Shown here piece after piece: positions 27,426 through 35,879 of a stretch of 64,000 nucleotides of DNA (positions are counted from its first letter, which is position 1; every line of letters starts with the position of its first letter). Both the position numbers and the translations under genes were made by a program. This stretch comes from Streptomyces sp. H39-S7 (lineage in GTDB: Bacteria > Actinomycetota > Actinomycetes > Streptomycetales > Streptomycetaceae). The notes below the pieces were generated by a model. That model was not told the DNA's origin. It saw only the letters and a list, made by a program, of their open reading frames with translations, and made no database searches. Where the stretch lies: the NCBI RefSeq assembly GCF_027158205.1, contig NZ_JAPVLU010000004.1, positions 22,859-86,858 of the forward strand, given 5' to 3'.

Positions 27426-28172
27426 ATGCCAAACGAACGATTACGTGCAGTCATGGCGGCCGGAGGCTGGACACACGCCACTCTTGCGGCGAAAGCCGAG
27501 GTAGATCCCAAGTCCGTCGAACGGTGGGTCAATCTCGGTCGTACACCGCGCCGTGTCACGGCCATGCTGGCGGCGGAGACGCTAGGAGAAGACGTGAACG
27601 CTCTATGGCCGGCGCGCTCCCGGCAGGCCCGTGCCGCTCGCGCCGTCAGTCCCGAATTGGTGGCGCTCTACGAACAGCGCGCGGACGTTCCCCCGTCTGC
27701 CTTCGTGGACATGCTGCTGCAAGCGCGTGAACAGATCGACGTGTTGGTGTACGCCGCCGTCTTCCTTCACGAGGCATATCCCCGGCTCAATGAACTGCTG
27801 CGGGAGCGGGCTGCCGCAGGCTGCGCGATCCGGATCGCGGTAGGTGATCCGGACAGTTCCAACGTTCAGCAGCGTGGCCAGGAGGAGCGGTTCGGCCACG
27901 GCATCGAGTCGCGCTGCCGACTTGCCCTTATGCACTACCGGGCCCTCACCGGTGTGTCCGGCATCGATATCCGCATGCACGGAACCACCCTCTACAACTC
28001 TCTCTACCGCGCAGATGATCAAGCGCTGGTCAACGCTCACGTCTGGGGAGTGAACGCGTACGCGGCCCCGGTCTGGCATCTTCGCCGCAACACCGGTGGT
28101 GGATTGTTCGACACATACGCAGAGAGCTTCGCTGCCGTGTGGGCGACCGCGACGCCAGTACAGGAGGTGTGA
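27426..28172 (+). CDS. HTH (XRE-like) regulator with a C-terminal PLD-like domain
   Basis: A 248-residue protein. Residues 1-60 form a helix-turn-helix (LRAVMAAGGWTHATLAAKAEVDPKSVERWVNLGRTPRR) with the substituted recognition helix typical of Streptomyces XRE proteins. Residues ~80-245 resemble the phospholipase-D-like DUF5919 domain (MLLQAREQIDVLVYAAVFLHEAYP, ... IRIAVGDPDSSNVQQRG), but I see no HxK catalytic motif, so it is probably a sensor domain. A GGGGAG ribosome site precedes ATG 27426. The stop lies 2 nt before the start of a Nudix hydrolase, so the two are one operon. Confidence 0.8.
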   Translation: MPNERLRAVMAAGGWTHATLAAKAEVDPKSVERWVNLGRTPRRVTAMLAAETLGEDVNALWPARSRQARAARAVSPELVALYEQRADVPPSAFVDMLLQAREQIDVLVYAAVFLHEAYPRLNELLRERAAAGCAIRIAVGDPDSSNVQQRGQEERFGHGIESRCRLALMHYRALTGVSGIDIRMHGTTLYNSLYRADDQALVNAHVWGVNAYAAPVWHLRRNTGGGLFDTYAESFAAVWATATPVQEV

Positions 28173-28174
28173 CC

Positions 28175-28645
28175 ATGGCACGCACCGAGTACTACGACGA
28201 CCCGAACGCGCCCGAGCCGAACAGCTTGGTCGTGGCGGCTTCCGCCGTCGTCACCGACGATGAGGGCCGGATTCTGCTCCAGCGCCGGAGCGACAACGAT
28301 CTCTGGGCATTGCCGGGTGGGGGTATGGACATGACGGACTCACTGCCGGGAACAGCCATTCGTGAAGTCAAGGAAGAGACCGGCCTTGACGTGGAGATCA
28401 CGGGCCTTGTCGGCACGTACACCGACCCCCGTCACGTGATCGCCTACTCGGACGGCGAAGTCCGACGGCAGTTCAACGTCTGCTTCACCGCCCGCATTGT
28501 CGGTGGCCGACCGGCCATCTCCGACGAGTCCACGGAGCTCCGGTTCATTGCCCCGGACGACCTTGCCGACCTTGCCATGCACCACACACAGCGGCTCCGG
28601 ATCAGCCACTACCTGGAGCATCGCGAACAGCCGCACCTCGGGTGA
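28175..28645 (+). CDS. Nudix hydrolase
   Basis: A 156-residue cytoplasmic hydrolase of nucleoside-diphosphate-linked compounds. The Nudix box is GGMDMTDSLPGTAI followed by REVKEETGL near residues 50-72. The first Glu of the consensus (Gx5E) is Asp here, while the REUxEExGU half that binds metal is intact. A perfect AGGAGGT ribosome site at 28162-28168 sets the start at ATG 28175. It is coupled to the HTH/PLD-like regulator. The substrate cannot be predicted. The remnant of an ATP-binding gene begins right at its end. Confidence 0.88.
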   Translation: MARTEYYDDPNAPEPNSLVVAASAVVTDDEGRILLQRRSDNDLWALPGGGMDMTDSLPGTAIREVKEETGLDVEITGLVGTYTDPRHVIAYSDGEVRRQFNVCFTARIVGGRPAISDESTELRFIAPDDLADLAMHHTQRLRISHYLEHREQPHLG

Positions 28646-28731
28646 CTTCGCGTCGTTGCACAACGCAAGTTCGGAAGTAGCTTGCGAGCTGATCACCAAT
28701 GCGTACCAGCACGCCAAGGGGGCGCCTCCCC
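28641..28731 (+). pseudogene. Remnant of a GHKL (HATPase_c) ATP-binding protein gene
   Basis: In the frame beginning 28641, directly at the end of the Nudix gene, the sequence reads ...SSEVACELITNAYQHAKGAP. This matches the N-box of GHKL ATPases (ELVTNAxRHA) that is universal in the small anti-sigma/regulatory ATP-binding proteins of Streptomyces. No start codon, upstream half or ATP-lid motifs are present, so only about 30 codons survive. It is likely the debris of a third gene of the HTH/Nudix module or of an insertion event. Confidence 0.5.
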
Positions 28732-28853
28732 CCCTCCGCGCGGTCAAGGTGCGCAGCGCCGCAGACGCACCCCTTCACGCTGTTCGGACCCCGGCCCGGA
28801 CCCCGCCGCTCGGGCCCGGGCCCCTATATGCGCCGCTCACGCAGCGCGCGCGC

Positions 28854-29042
28854 TCAGGTGGCGTGTTCTACTACCAGGACGACGGCCAGCAGGGCCACCA
28901 GGAGGGCGATGAGGGCGGCCGGGCTCAGGGCCGACCAGGGGTTCTCCTGCTGGAGGCGGGCGCGGTTGGCGCGGCAGACCGCGCAGCGGCCCTCGCTCAC
29001 GGGGCCGGCACAGTTCGCGCACACCAGTCGGTCGGATGTCAT
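28854..29042 (-). CDS. Zinc-ribbon membrane microprotein (62 aa)
   Basis: The N-terminal ~25 residues carry two CxxC pairs (CANC at 8-11, CAVC at 20-23) that should hold a zinc ion. A single C-terminal membrane helix follows at about 41-58 (AALIALLVALLAVVLVV). The zinc ribbon would therefore lie in the cytoplasm with the C-terminus at the membrane. It is encoded opposite to ftsE and upstream of it. Its job is unknown; its position beside ftsEX is worth testing as conserved context. Confidence 0.7.
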   Translation of the reverse strand: MTSDRLVCANCAGPVSEGRCAVCRANRARLQQENPWSALSPAALIALLVALLAVVLVVEHAT

Positions 29043-29314
29043 GCGATCTCCTCCTCCGCCGGTGAACGCGCCATTGGGCCGTTCGGTTCCTCCACTGTGC
29101 CAGCTTCGGCCGGAATCGGCGCGCCTCGCATGATTTCACAGCGTGAGGTGCAGGCCTCGATGCCTGGTTTGCCCCCCTGTGCCCTGTGCGCAAACACACG
29201 AACCCAGGACGCCGACTGCGCGCCCCTACGCCGTTCGCGTATGGTCGCCCACACCAGGAGAGCCGCCCCTGCGGTTGTCCGCCCCCAATATCCGGCTACC
29301 TCACTGGTGCGAAC

Positions 29315-30004
29315 GTGATCCGATTCGACAGCGTCACCAAGACCTACCCCAAGCAGAACCGTCCTGCACTTCGGGATGTCTCGCTGGAGATCGAGAAGGG
29401 CGAGTTCGTCTTCCTCGTCGGTTCGTCGGGGTCCGGAAAGTCGACCTTCCTCCGGTTGATCCTGCGCGAGGAGCGGACGGACACCGGCATGGTGCACGTC
29501 CTGGGCAAGGATCTGGCGAGGCTCTCCAACTGGAAGGTGCCGCAGATGCGGCGCCAGCTGGGCACGGTCTTCCAGGACTTCCGGCTGCTTCCGAACAAGA
29601 CCGTCGCGGAGAACGTGGCGTTCGCGCTGGAAGTGATCGGCAAGCCCCGCGGGACGATCCGCAAGACGGTCCCCGAAGTGCTGGACCTCGTCGGCCTGGC
29701 CGGCAAGGAGGACCGCATGCCGGGCGAGCTGTCCGGTGGTGAGCAGCAGCGTGTGGCCATCGCCCGCGCCTTCGTCAACCGGCCGATGCTGCTGATCGCG
29801 GACGAACCGACGGGAAACCTCGACCCGCAGACCTCGGTCGGCATCATGCGTCTCCTGGACCGCATCAACCGCACCGGGACCACCGTGGTGATGGCCACCC
29901 ACGACCAGAACATCGTCGACCAGATGCGCAAGCGCGTCATCGAGCTCGAGAAGGGGCGACTGGTGCGCGACCAGTCGCGCGGTGTCTACGGCTACCAGCA
30001 CTGA
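29315..30004 (+). CDS. ftsE: Cell-division ABC transporter ATPase FtsE
   Basis: A 229-residue ATPase that pairs with FtsX to drive peptidoglycan-hydrolase control at division or sporulation septa. Walker A is GSSGSGKST, the Q-loop is in [12 protein letters not shown], the signature LSGGEQQR, Walker [13 protein letters not shown] and the H-loop THDQ; all are intact. The GTG at 29315 begins [12 protein letters not shown], the normal FtsE N-terminus; no good ribosome site is visible, so a leaderless or weakly initiated transcript is possible. ftsX follows after 54 bp. Confidence 0.95.
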   Translation: MIRFDSVTKTYPKQNRPALRDVSLEIEKGEFVFLVGSSGSGKSTFLRLILREERTDTGMVHVLGKDLARLSNWKVPQMRRQLGTVFQDFRLLPNKTVAENVAFALEVIGKPRGTIRKTVPEVLDLVGLAGKEDRMPGELSGGEQQRVAIARAFVNRPMLLIADEPTGNLDPQTSVGIMRLLDRINRTGTTVVMATHDQNIVDQMRKRVIELEKGRLVRDQSRGVYGYQH

Positions 30005-30058
30005 ACCGAACCGGGTTCCGTTCCGTAGTCATAGCCACCAGCCCCCTGAAAGGACATC

Positions 30059-30976
30059 ATGCGCGCCCAGTTCGTCCTGTCGGAGATCGGCGTCGGTCTC
30101 CGGCGCAATCTCACCATGACCTTCGCGGTGATCATCTCGGTCGCCCTGTCGCTCGCCCTCGCGGGCGGAGCCTGGCTCGCCAGTCAGCAGGTCGACGCCA
30201 TGAAGGGGTACTGGTACGACAAGGTCCAGGTGTCGATCTTCCTCTGCAACAAGGCGGACGTGAAGAGCACCCCTTCGTGCTCCAAGGGCGCTGTCACGGA
30301 GGAGCAGAAGAAGGCGATCAAGACCGACCTGGAGAAGCTCCCGGTCGTCGAGACCGTCTTCTACGAGTCCGCGCAGGAGGCGTACAAGCACTACCAGGAG
30401 CAGTTCAAGGACTCGCCGGTGGCCGGGTCCCTCTCTCCTGACCAGTTGCAGGAGTCGTACCGCGTCAAGCTCAAGGACCCGACGAAGGTCCAGGTCGTCT
30501 CCAGCGCCTTCGCCGGCCGTCCCGGCGTCCAGGAGGTGCAGGACCAGCGCAAGTTGCTGAAGAACCTCTTCGACCTGCTCGGCGGCATGACGTGGATGGC
30601 GTTCGGAACCATGGTCTTCATGGTGATCGTCGCGATGCTGCTGATCATCAACACCGTGCGCGTCTCGGCGTTCAGCCGACGGCGGGAGACCGGGATCATG
30701 CGCCTGGTGGGCGCCTCCGGCTTCTACATCCAGATGCCGTTCATCGCCGAGGCGGCCTTCGCCGGGCTGGTCGGCGGCGGGGTGGCCTGCGGCATGCTGA
30801 TGACCGGCCGGTACATGCTGATCGACCACGGGCTGAAGCTCCAGGACAAGATCCCGCTGGTGCACTTCCTCGGCTGGGGCGACGTCATCAAGGTCCTGCC
30901 CCTGGTGCTGGTGTGCAGCATCCTGATGCCGTCCCTCGCGGCTCTCGTCACGCTCCGTAAATACCTCAAGGTGTGA
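30059..30976 (+). CDS. ftsX: Cell-division permease-like protein FtsX
   Basis: A 305-residue membrane protein. Helix 1 is near 20-45 (LTMTFAVIISVALSLALAGGAWLAS). A large extracytoplasmic loop (about 45-175) with a Cys pair (CNK...SC) should contact a wall hydrolase. Three more helices follow (about 185-210, 230-255, 275-300) in FtsX/MacB-type order. It carries the FtsE signal to the outside. AAGGA precedes the ATG by 5 nt. The operon order ftsE-ftsX-S41 protease-smpB-ssrA matches other Streptomyces as I recall it. Confidence 0.95.
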   Translation: MRAQFVLSEIGVGLRRNLTMTFAVIISVALSLALAGGAWLASQQVDAMKGYWYDKVQVSIFLCNKADVKSTPSCSKGAVTEEQKKAIKTDLEKLPVVETVFYESAQEAYKHYQEQFKDSPVAGSLSPDQLQESYRVKLKDPTKVQVVSSAFAGRPGVQEVQDQRKLLKNLFDLLGGMTWMAFGTMVFMVIVAMLLIINTVRVSAFSRRRETGIMRLVGASGFYIQMPFIAEAAFAGLVGGGVACGMLMTGRYMLIDHGLKLQDKIPLVHFLGWGDVIKVLPLVLVCSILMPSLAALVTLRKYLKV

Positions 30977-31043
30977 GCGCCGCTTCGGGCGGTCTGCGGT
31001 CAACTCTCCGTATGGCGCCCGTTTCTGCCCTAGACTTCCCGCC

Positions 31044-32258
31044 ATGTCCGGCCGGCTGATGTTCGGGACGCCCCGCGGTTCACACCGCGGGGTCGCCCTG
31101 ACGTTCGTGTGCGCGGGCCTCGGCGCGGTGCTGGCCACCGGCGTGGCGGCCGGCGCCCTGGCCGTTCCCGCGCGGTCCGCGTCGGCGCCGCAGAGCCGGA
31201 TCCCGGCGGGCAACGTCGCCGACTCCGACGAGATCGCGAAGGCGATCGACGACGGCAAGGTCGGCCCGGAAGCCGCTGAAGAGCTGGTCAGCCGCAGCGG
31301 CGACCGCTGGTCCTCGTTCTACACCGCCCAGGAGTACGCGGGCCTGCAACAGGCCCTGGACGGCCGCTACGTGGGCGTGGGGATCTGGGTGCGGCGCACC
31401 GGCGGCGGCTGGATCCAGGTGGCCCGGGTGCAGGCCGGCAGTCCCGCGGCGCTCGCGCGGGTGCGGGTCGGCGACCGGCTGCGGTCGATCGACGGGGTGC
31501 GGGCGGACGGCAAGCCGGTCACGGACGTCGTGGCGGAGCTGCGCGGCGACAACGTCGCCGGGTCCGTCGTCCGGCTCGGGCTGGAGCACGAGGGCGCCGA
31601 CGCCGGCACCGGCGACCGTAACCGCGACATCACGCTGCGTCGCGAGGTGCTGGCCACCGAAGCCGTCACCGTCGGCACGTTGGAGGGGGACGTCACCTCC
31701 ATCAAGATCGAGGCGTTCACCAAGGGCGTCGGCGGCCAGGTGCGGTCCGCGGTGCGCGACGCGGTGCGCGCCGGCAGCCGGGGCGTGCTGCTGGATCTGC
31801 GCGGCAATTCCGGCGGTCTGGTCACCGAGGCCGTCACCGTCTCCTCCGTCTTCCTCGACGGCGGCCTCGTCGCTACCTACGACGTGCACGGCCGGCAGCG
31901 CGCCCTCTACGCGAAGGACGGCGGCGACACCGTGACCCCGCTGGTGGCCGTGGTCGACGGCGGCACCATGAGCGCCGCGGAACTGCTCGCGGGCGCGTTG
32001 CAGGACCGCGGCCGGGCGGTCGTGATCGGCTCGCGGACCTTCGGCAAGGGCTCGGTGCAGATGCCCAGCGAACTGCCGGACGGCTCGGTCGCCGAGCTGA
32101 CCGTCGGCCACTACAGCCTGCCCGACGGGCGGAACGTGGACGGCCGGGGCATCGAACCGGATCTGACGGTGAACGGCGGCTCGGCCCCCGCGGGGGCCTC
32201 CGACGCGGCGGTGACGGAGGCCAGGGAAGTATTGAGTGGCCTCAGACCCCCCTCCTAG
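31044..32258 (+). CDS. S41 family C-terminal processing peptidase (CtpA-like), exported
   Basis: A 404-residue exported serine protease. A signal or anchor segment lies at about 17-45 (VALTFVCAGLGAVLATGVAAGALAVPA). A PDZ domain is at about 115-200 (GVGIWVRRTGGGWIQVARVQAGSPAALARVRVGDRL). The S41 core contains the nucleophile in GGTMSAAELLAGAL and the general-base Lys in SRTFGKGSVQ. Family members trim C-termini of secreted or membrane proteins. It follows ftsX by 67 bp and precedes smpB by 18 bp, so it may be transcribed with the division genes. Confidence 0.92.
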   Translation: MSGRLMFGTPRGSHRGVALTFVCAGLGAVLATGVAAGALAVPARSASAPQSRIPAGNVADSDEIAKAIDDGKVGPEAAEELVSRSGDRWSSFYTAQEYAGLQQALDGRYVGVGIWVRRTGGGWIQVARVQAGSPAALARVRVGDRLRSIDGVRADGKPVTDVVAELRGDNVAGSVVRLGLEHEGADAGTGDRNRDITLRREVLATEAVTVGTLEGDVTSIKIEAFTKGVGGQVRSAVRDAVRAGSRGVLLDLRGNSGGLVTEAVTVSSVFLDGGLVATYDVHGRQRALYAKDGGDTVTPLVAVVDGGTMSAAELLAGALQDRGRAVVIGSRTFGKGSVQMPSELPDGSVAELTVGHYSLPDGRNVDGRGIEPDLTVNGGSAPAGASDAAVTEAREVLSGLRPPS

Positions 32259-32276
32259 TGCGAGAATGGCCGCGCT

Positions 32277-32756
32277 ATGACGAAAGAGACTGGTCTCAAG
32301 CTGATCGCGCAGAACAAGAAGGCGCGCCACGATTATCTGATCCTGGACACCTTCGAGGCGGGCCTGGTGCTGACCGGCACCGAGGTCAAGTCGCTGCGCA
32401 TGGGCCGCGCCTCGCTGGTGGACGGCTTCGCGCAGCTGGACGGTGGTGAGGCGTGGCTGCACAACGTCCACATCCCCGAGTACACGCAGGGGACGTGGAC
32501 GAACCACGCGGCCCGCCGGAAGCGCAAGATGCTGCTGCACAAGGCCGAGATCGCGAAGCTGATCCACAAGACGCAGGAGTCGGGCCACACGATCATCCCG
32601 CTCCGGCTGTACTTCAAGGACGGCCGGGCGAAGGTCGAGATCGCGCTGGCCAAGGGCAAGAAGGAGTACGACAAGCGGCAGACCCTGCGCGAGAAGCAGG
32701 ACACCCGCGAGTCGAACCGCGCGATCTCCGCGGTCAGGCGACGCCAGCGCGCCTGA
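32277..32756 (+). CDS. smpB: SsrA-binding protein SmpB
   Basis: A 159-residue OB-fold RNA-binding protein that binds tmRNA and delivers it with EF-Tu to stalled ribosomes. The family motifs [43 protein letters not shown] and [11 protein letters not shown] (basic C-terminal tail that enters the mRNA channel) are all present. Its RNA partner ssrA begins 127 bp downstream, the usual actinobacterial pairing. Confidence 0.97.
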   Translation: MTKETGLKLIAQNKKARHDYLILDTFEAGLVLTGTEVKSLRMGRASLVDGFAQLDGGEAWLHNVHIPEYTQGTWTNHAARRKRKMLLHKAEIAKLIHKTQESGHTIIPLRLYFKDGRAKVEIALAKGKKEYDKRQTLREKQDTRESNRAISAVRRRQRA

Positions 32757-32883
32757 CGGGCGCGCCGCGGCCGCACGGGAATGCAGTGGCCCGGCAACGT
32801 GTTGGTCACGTACGATGGGTGCAGCGCCACCGGGTCCGTCGGGTTCGCCCGCCAGTTCCGGTGACACTTTGAAAAATCAACAT

Positions 32884-33273
32884 GGGGATGATCGGTTTCG
32901 ACTGGGGATGTCGAAGCAGGGGAAGCGAGCCGAGGAAGCGGCAATGATCTCGTTAACCATATGTCGCAAAACATAATCGCCAACACCAAGCGCGATGCCT
33001 CCGCTTTCTCCCTCGCTGCCTAATAAGTAGCTAGGAAGAAAGCTCTACGGAGTGTCAGCCCAGGAGCTGTTCCCGGCCTGGATCCTGGCATAATCAAGGG
33101 AACTAAACTTCATGACCCGGTCACGGGGGCTTGAAGGAAACCAAACAGTGACTGAGCCCGTTGGCAACTTGTCCGCGTGATTGCCAGGGCTGAGAAAAGC
33201 ACAGCGGACTGCGCTCGGAGAAGCCCTGATTCCGCACCACAGGACGCGGGTTCGATTCCCGCCATCTCCACCA
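32884..33273 (+). ncRNA. ssrA: tmRNA (ssrA), tag peptide ANTKRDASAFSLAA
   Basis: The RNA runs from GGGGATG at 32884 to an encoded CCA at 33271-33273; the ends form a seven-pair acceptor stem and a T-arm GGTTCGATTCC is visible near 33249. The resume codon GCC is at 32979, and the reading frame gives 14 codons ANTKRDASAFSLAA, then two successive TAA stops at 33021. The ANTKRD start and LAA end are typical of Streptomyces; the middle is shorter than the ANTKRDSSQQAFALAA tag I remember for S. coelicolor. It rescues ribosomes stalled on broken messages and marks products for proteolysis. Confidence 0.96.
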
Positions 33274-33288
33274 ACCCCATGTATGACG

Positions 33289-33320
33289 AAGGCCTCGCCG
33301 CTCACCGCGGTGGGGCCTTT
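33289..33320. terminator. Terminator between tmRNA and the convergent MFS gene
   Basis: An imperfect hairpin with outer AAGGCC/GGCCTT arms and inner CCGC/GCGG arms is followed by a short T-run on the plus strand. It sits 16 bp beyond the tmRNA 3' end and abuts the stop of the minus-strand transporter. Confidence 0.65.
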
Positions 33321-33321
33321 C

Positions 33322-34641
33322 TCATGCGTGGACGCGGGTGCGCGGGCGTACCCGCAGCGCCAGGGCGGCGGCGAGGGCGCCCGCGGCGGCGGGGAGCCAG
33401 AAGCCGGTGCCCGCGGGGAAGCGTTCGGCTGCGGTGCCCGCGAGGGCGGCACCGGCGGAGATACCGGCCAGGATGCCGGTGACGGCGACCGTCATGCCCT
33501 CGTTGAGGCGGTTCGGCGGCGCGAGGCTCTGCACCAGGGTCATGCCGTTGACCATGGTGGGGGCGGTGGCGCAGCCGGCGAGGAAGAGGCAGCCGGCGAG
33601 CGTCGGCAGGTCGCGGGCGAGCAGCGGCAGGGTCATCAGGGCCGCCATCGCCGCCACCGCGGCCGCGAAGCGGGTGGTGGCGGGGCCGGTGGGCCGGTAC
33701 AGGCCGTAGAGCAGGCCCGCGGCGCCCGATCCGGCGGCCTGCAGGGCGAGGACGACGCCGGCGGCCGACGCGTGGCCGCGGGCGTCGGCGAAGGCGATCG
33801 TGGTGACCTCCAGCGTGCCGAAGATCACCCCGGTGCAGAAGAACACCGCCAGCAGGGCCGGCAGGCCGGGCACCCGGAGCAGGGAGCCGGTACGGGTCGC
33901 GGGGCGTCCCGCGGCGGGCGGCTCCGTGCCGCGCTGGGCGATGAAGAGCAGGACCCCCGCGAGCAGCAGGACGTTCGCGACCAGCATGCCCGCCTCGGGG
34001 AAGAGCGCCGTGCACAGGAATGCCGCCAGCACCGGGCCGAGCAGATAGCAGAACTCGTCGGCGACCTGCTCGAAGGAGTTGGCCACGTGGCGGGCCGCGG
34101 GGTCGTCGCGGTAGAGGTGCGCCCAGCGGGCGCGGGCCATGCCACCGGTGTTCGGGGTCGTCGACTTGGCGGTGTACGTGGCGAAGAGCGTCCAGGACGG
34201 GGCGTCGTACCGCACGCACAGCAGGAGGGCGAGGCAGGCCGTCACGGACCACACGGTGGCCGGCAGCGCGACCCTGGCCTGCCCGTACCGGTCGGTGAGG
34301 CGGGCTATGAGCGGGGCGAGGACGGCGGTCGCGGCCAGGCCGGCGGCGGCCACGGCGCCCGCGAGCGCGTAGGAGCCGCGGGTCGTGGCGATCATGATGA
34401 TCAGGCTGACGCCGAACATCCCCATCGGGGCGCGGGACAGCAGGCTGCCCGCCGTGAAGGCCGCGCTGCCCGGAGCGGCGAAGATCCGCCGGTAGGCGCC
34501 GAAGCGGCCGGGCGGCCGGACGGTGCCGGCGTGCTGGAGGGCGGGCCGGTCGACGGCGCGCCGGTTGACGGTGCGGTCGGCGGCGATCAGGGTGCCGCCT
34601 GCGGCGGTGAGGAGCAGCGGTGCGGGAGGGCGACGGTGCAT
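33322..34641 (-). CDS. MFS transporter (multidrug-efflux type)
   Basis: A 439-residue membrane protein with about 12 hydrophobic helices. The loop 2-3 motif is seen as LIARLTDRYGQARVALPA and an antiporter-like region as LAGCATAPTMVNGMTLVQSL. The substrate is unknown. It is divergent from a LysR regulator across a 101-bp gap holding a LysR-type inverted repeat, so it is probably that regulator's target. The ATG at 34641 was chosen; AGG lies 8 nt upstream. An in-frame extension to 34716 would run through the putative operator. Confidence 0.88.
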   Translation of the reverse strand: MHRRPPAPLLLTAAGGTLIAADRTVNRRAVDRPALQHAGTVRPPGRFGAYRRIFAAPGSAAFTAGSLLSRAPMGMFGVSLIIMIATTRGSYALAGAVAAAGLAATAVLAPLIARLTDRYGQARVALPATVWSVTACLALLLCVRYDAPSWTLFATYTAKSTTPNTGGMARARWAHLYRDDPAARHVANSFEQVADEFCYLLGPVLAAFLCTALFPEAGMLVANVLLLAGVLLFIAQRGTEPPAAGRPATRTGSLLRVPGLPALLAVFFCTGVIFGTLEVTTIAFADARGHASAAGVVLALQAAGSGAAGLLYGLYRPTGPATTRFAAAVAAMAALMTLPLLARDLPTLAGCLFLAGCATAPTMVNGMTLVQSLAPPNRLNEGMTVAVTGILAGISAGAALAGTAAERFPAGTGFWLPAAAGALAAALALRVRPRTRVHA

Positions 34642-34692
34642 GTGATCAGCCTGGCCGCGGGCCGCTGCCGCGGTCCAACACCTGATCGGCGG

Positions 34693-34719
34693 CCATTGAC
34701 GCGTTTTCGTTGTCAATGG
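34693..34719. promoter_or_regulatory. LysR-type binding site in the MFS/LysR intergenic region
   Basis: CCATTGAC (34693-34700) and GTCAATGG (34712-34719) form a perfect 8-bp inverted repeat with an 11-bp spacer, fitting the T-N11-A rule of LysR regulators. It lies between the divergent MFS and LysR genes. It favours the LysR start at GTG 34743 over the ATG at 34716, which lies within the site. Confidence 0.65.
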
Positions 34720-34742
34720 ACGGGCGGGTGTTCAATGGCGGC

Positions 34743-35780
34743 GTGCCCCACGATCTGGAACCCCGCCTGCTGCGCGCATTCGCCGCCGTCGCCGAGGAAC
34801 TGCATTTCTCCCGCGCCGCCGCCGCGCTCTTTGTCGCGCAGCAGGCCCTCAGCCGCGACATCCGTCGATTGGAGCGCGAGCTGGGCACCGAACTGTTCGT
34901 CCGCACCACCCGGCGCGTCGAACTCACCGCCGACGGCGAAAGGCTTCTTCCGCACGCGCGGCGGGTACTCGCGGCGCAGGACGAGCTGGCCGCGGCCTTC
35001 GCGGCGGCCGACCGGCCGCTGCTCGTCGACGTCAGCGCTCCCGTCAGCACCGGGCGCCGGGTGCTGGATGAGGCGCGCGCGACGGCCCCCGGCAGTGAGC
35101 TGATCGCCCGCTTCCACAGCGGCCTCACCGGCGCCGCCGCCGATATCCTCGCCGGCCGTCTCGACGTCTCCTTCGGCCGCGTCGCGGGGCTGTCCCCGGC
35201 CGCCCTGTCCCGGCTCGACCACCGGCCGGTGCGCTTCGAGCCGATGGCCGTCGTCCTGCCGCGGGAGCACCCGCTCGCGGGCCTGGAGCGGATCCCGCTG
35301 GACGCGCTGGCGGGGGAGACGCTGTACGCGGGGGCCGGCAACCCGACCACCGCCGAGTGGACCGATCTCGCGACGCGGCTCTTCGCGGGCCGGGGGATCG
35401 CGGTGGCCGCGCCCTTCCCGCAGATCGAGGGCGAGGCGGAGTTCATCCGGCTGGTGGCCAAGCACCGCTGGCCGGTGCTGGCCACCACCGAGTTCCTCGA
35501 CATGCCCGGCGCGGTGCTCCGGCCGCTGGCGGACCCCGTCCCCCTCGCCCTGGTCTCGATGGTCTGGCGCCGCGGGCTGCGCCACCCCGGGCTGACGGCC
35601 CTGCACGAGGCGGTGACCGCCCTGGCGGCGGCCGGGCACTGGCTGCACCGGCCCGCCGGCAGCTGGCTCCCGGACCCCGACGCCCACCTCGCGGCCCTCC
35701 CCGGGCCCGATGACGTCCGTCCCGCCCCCACCGTCCGGCCCGACGACGCGCGTCTCACAGCGGCCCCCGGCGCCGGGTGA
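34743..35780 (+). CDS. LysR family transcriptional regulator
   Basis: A 345-residue regulator. The N-terminal winged helix (PRLLRAFAAVAEELHFSRAAAALFVAQQALSRDIRRLERELGTELFVR) is textbook LysR; the effector-binding domain covers ~85-300. It most likely controls the divergent MFS exporter through the site at 34693-34719. The GTG at 34743 gives the normal short N-terminus (VPHDLEPRLL). The C-terminal ~40 residues are Pro/Asp-rich and longer than usual. The effector is unknown. Confidence 0.9.
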   Translation: MPHDLEPRLLRAFAAVAEELHFSRAAAALFVAQQALSRDIRRLERELGTELFVRTTRRVELTADGERLLPHARRVLAAQDELAAAFAAADRPLLVDVSAPVSTGRRVLDEARATAPGSELIARFHSGLTGAAADILAGRLDVSFGRVAGLSPAALSRLDHRPVRFEPMAVVLPREHPLAGLERIPLDALAGETLYAGAGNPTTAEWTDLATRLFAGRGIAVAAPFPQIEGEAEFIRLVAKHRWPVLATTEFLDMPGAVLRPLADPVPLALVSMVWRRGLRHPGLTALHEAVTALAAAGHWLHRPAGSWLPDPDAHLAALPGPDDVRPAPTVRPDDARLTAAPGAG

Positions 35781-35879
35781 GTGCATGGTTCCCCCCACGT
35801 CACCTCGGGCCATCGGGCGGTAACCGGCCGTTTCTACTGTCGTGGACGACACCCGACACCGGTAGGGCCTGGAGGCGTC

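Noticed and set aside
27426..28172. Active phospholipase D
   Set aside because: The HxKxxxxD catalytic motif is not visible in the PLD-like half, so it is called a regulator.
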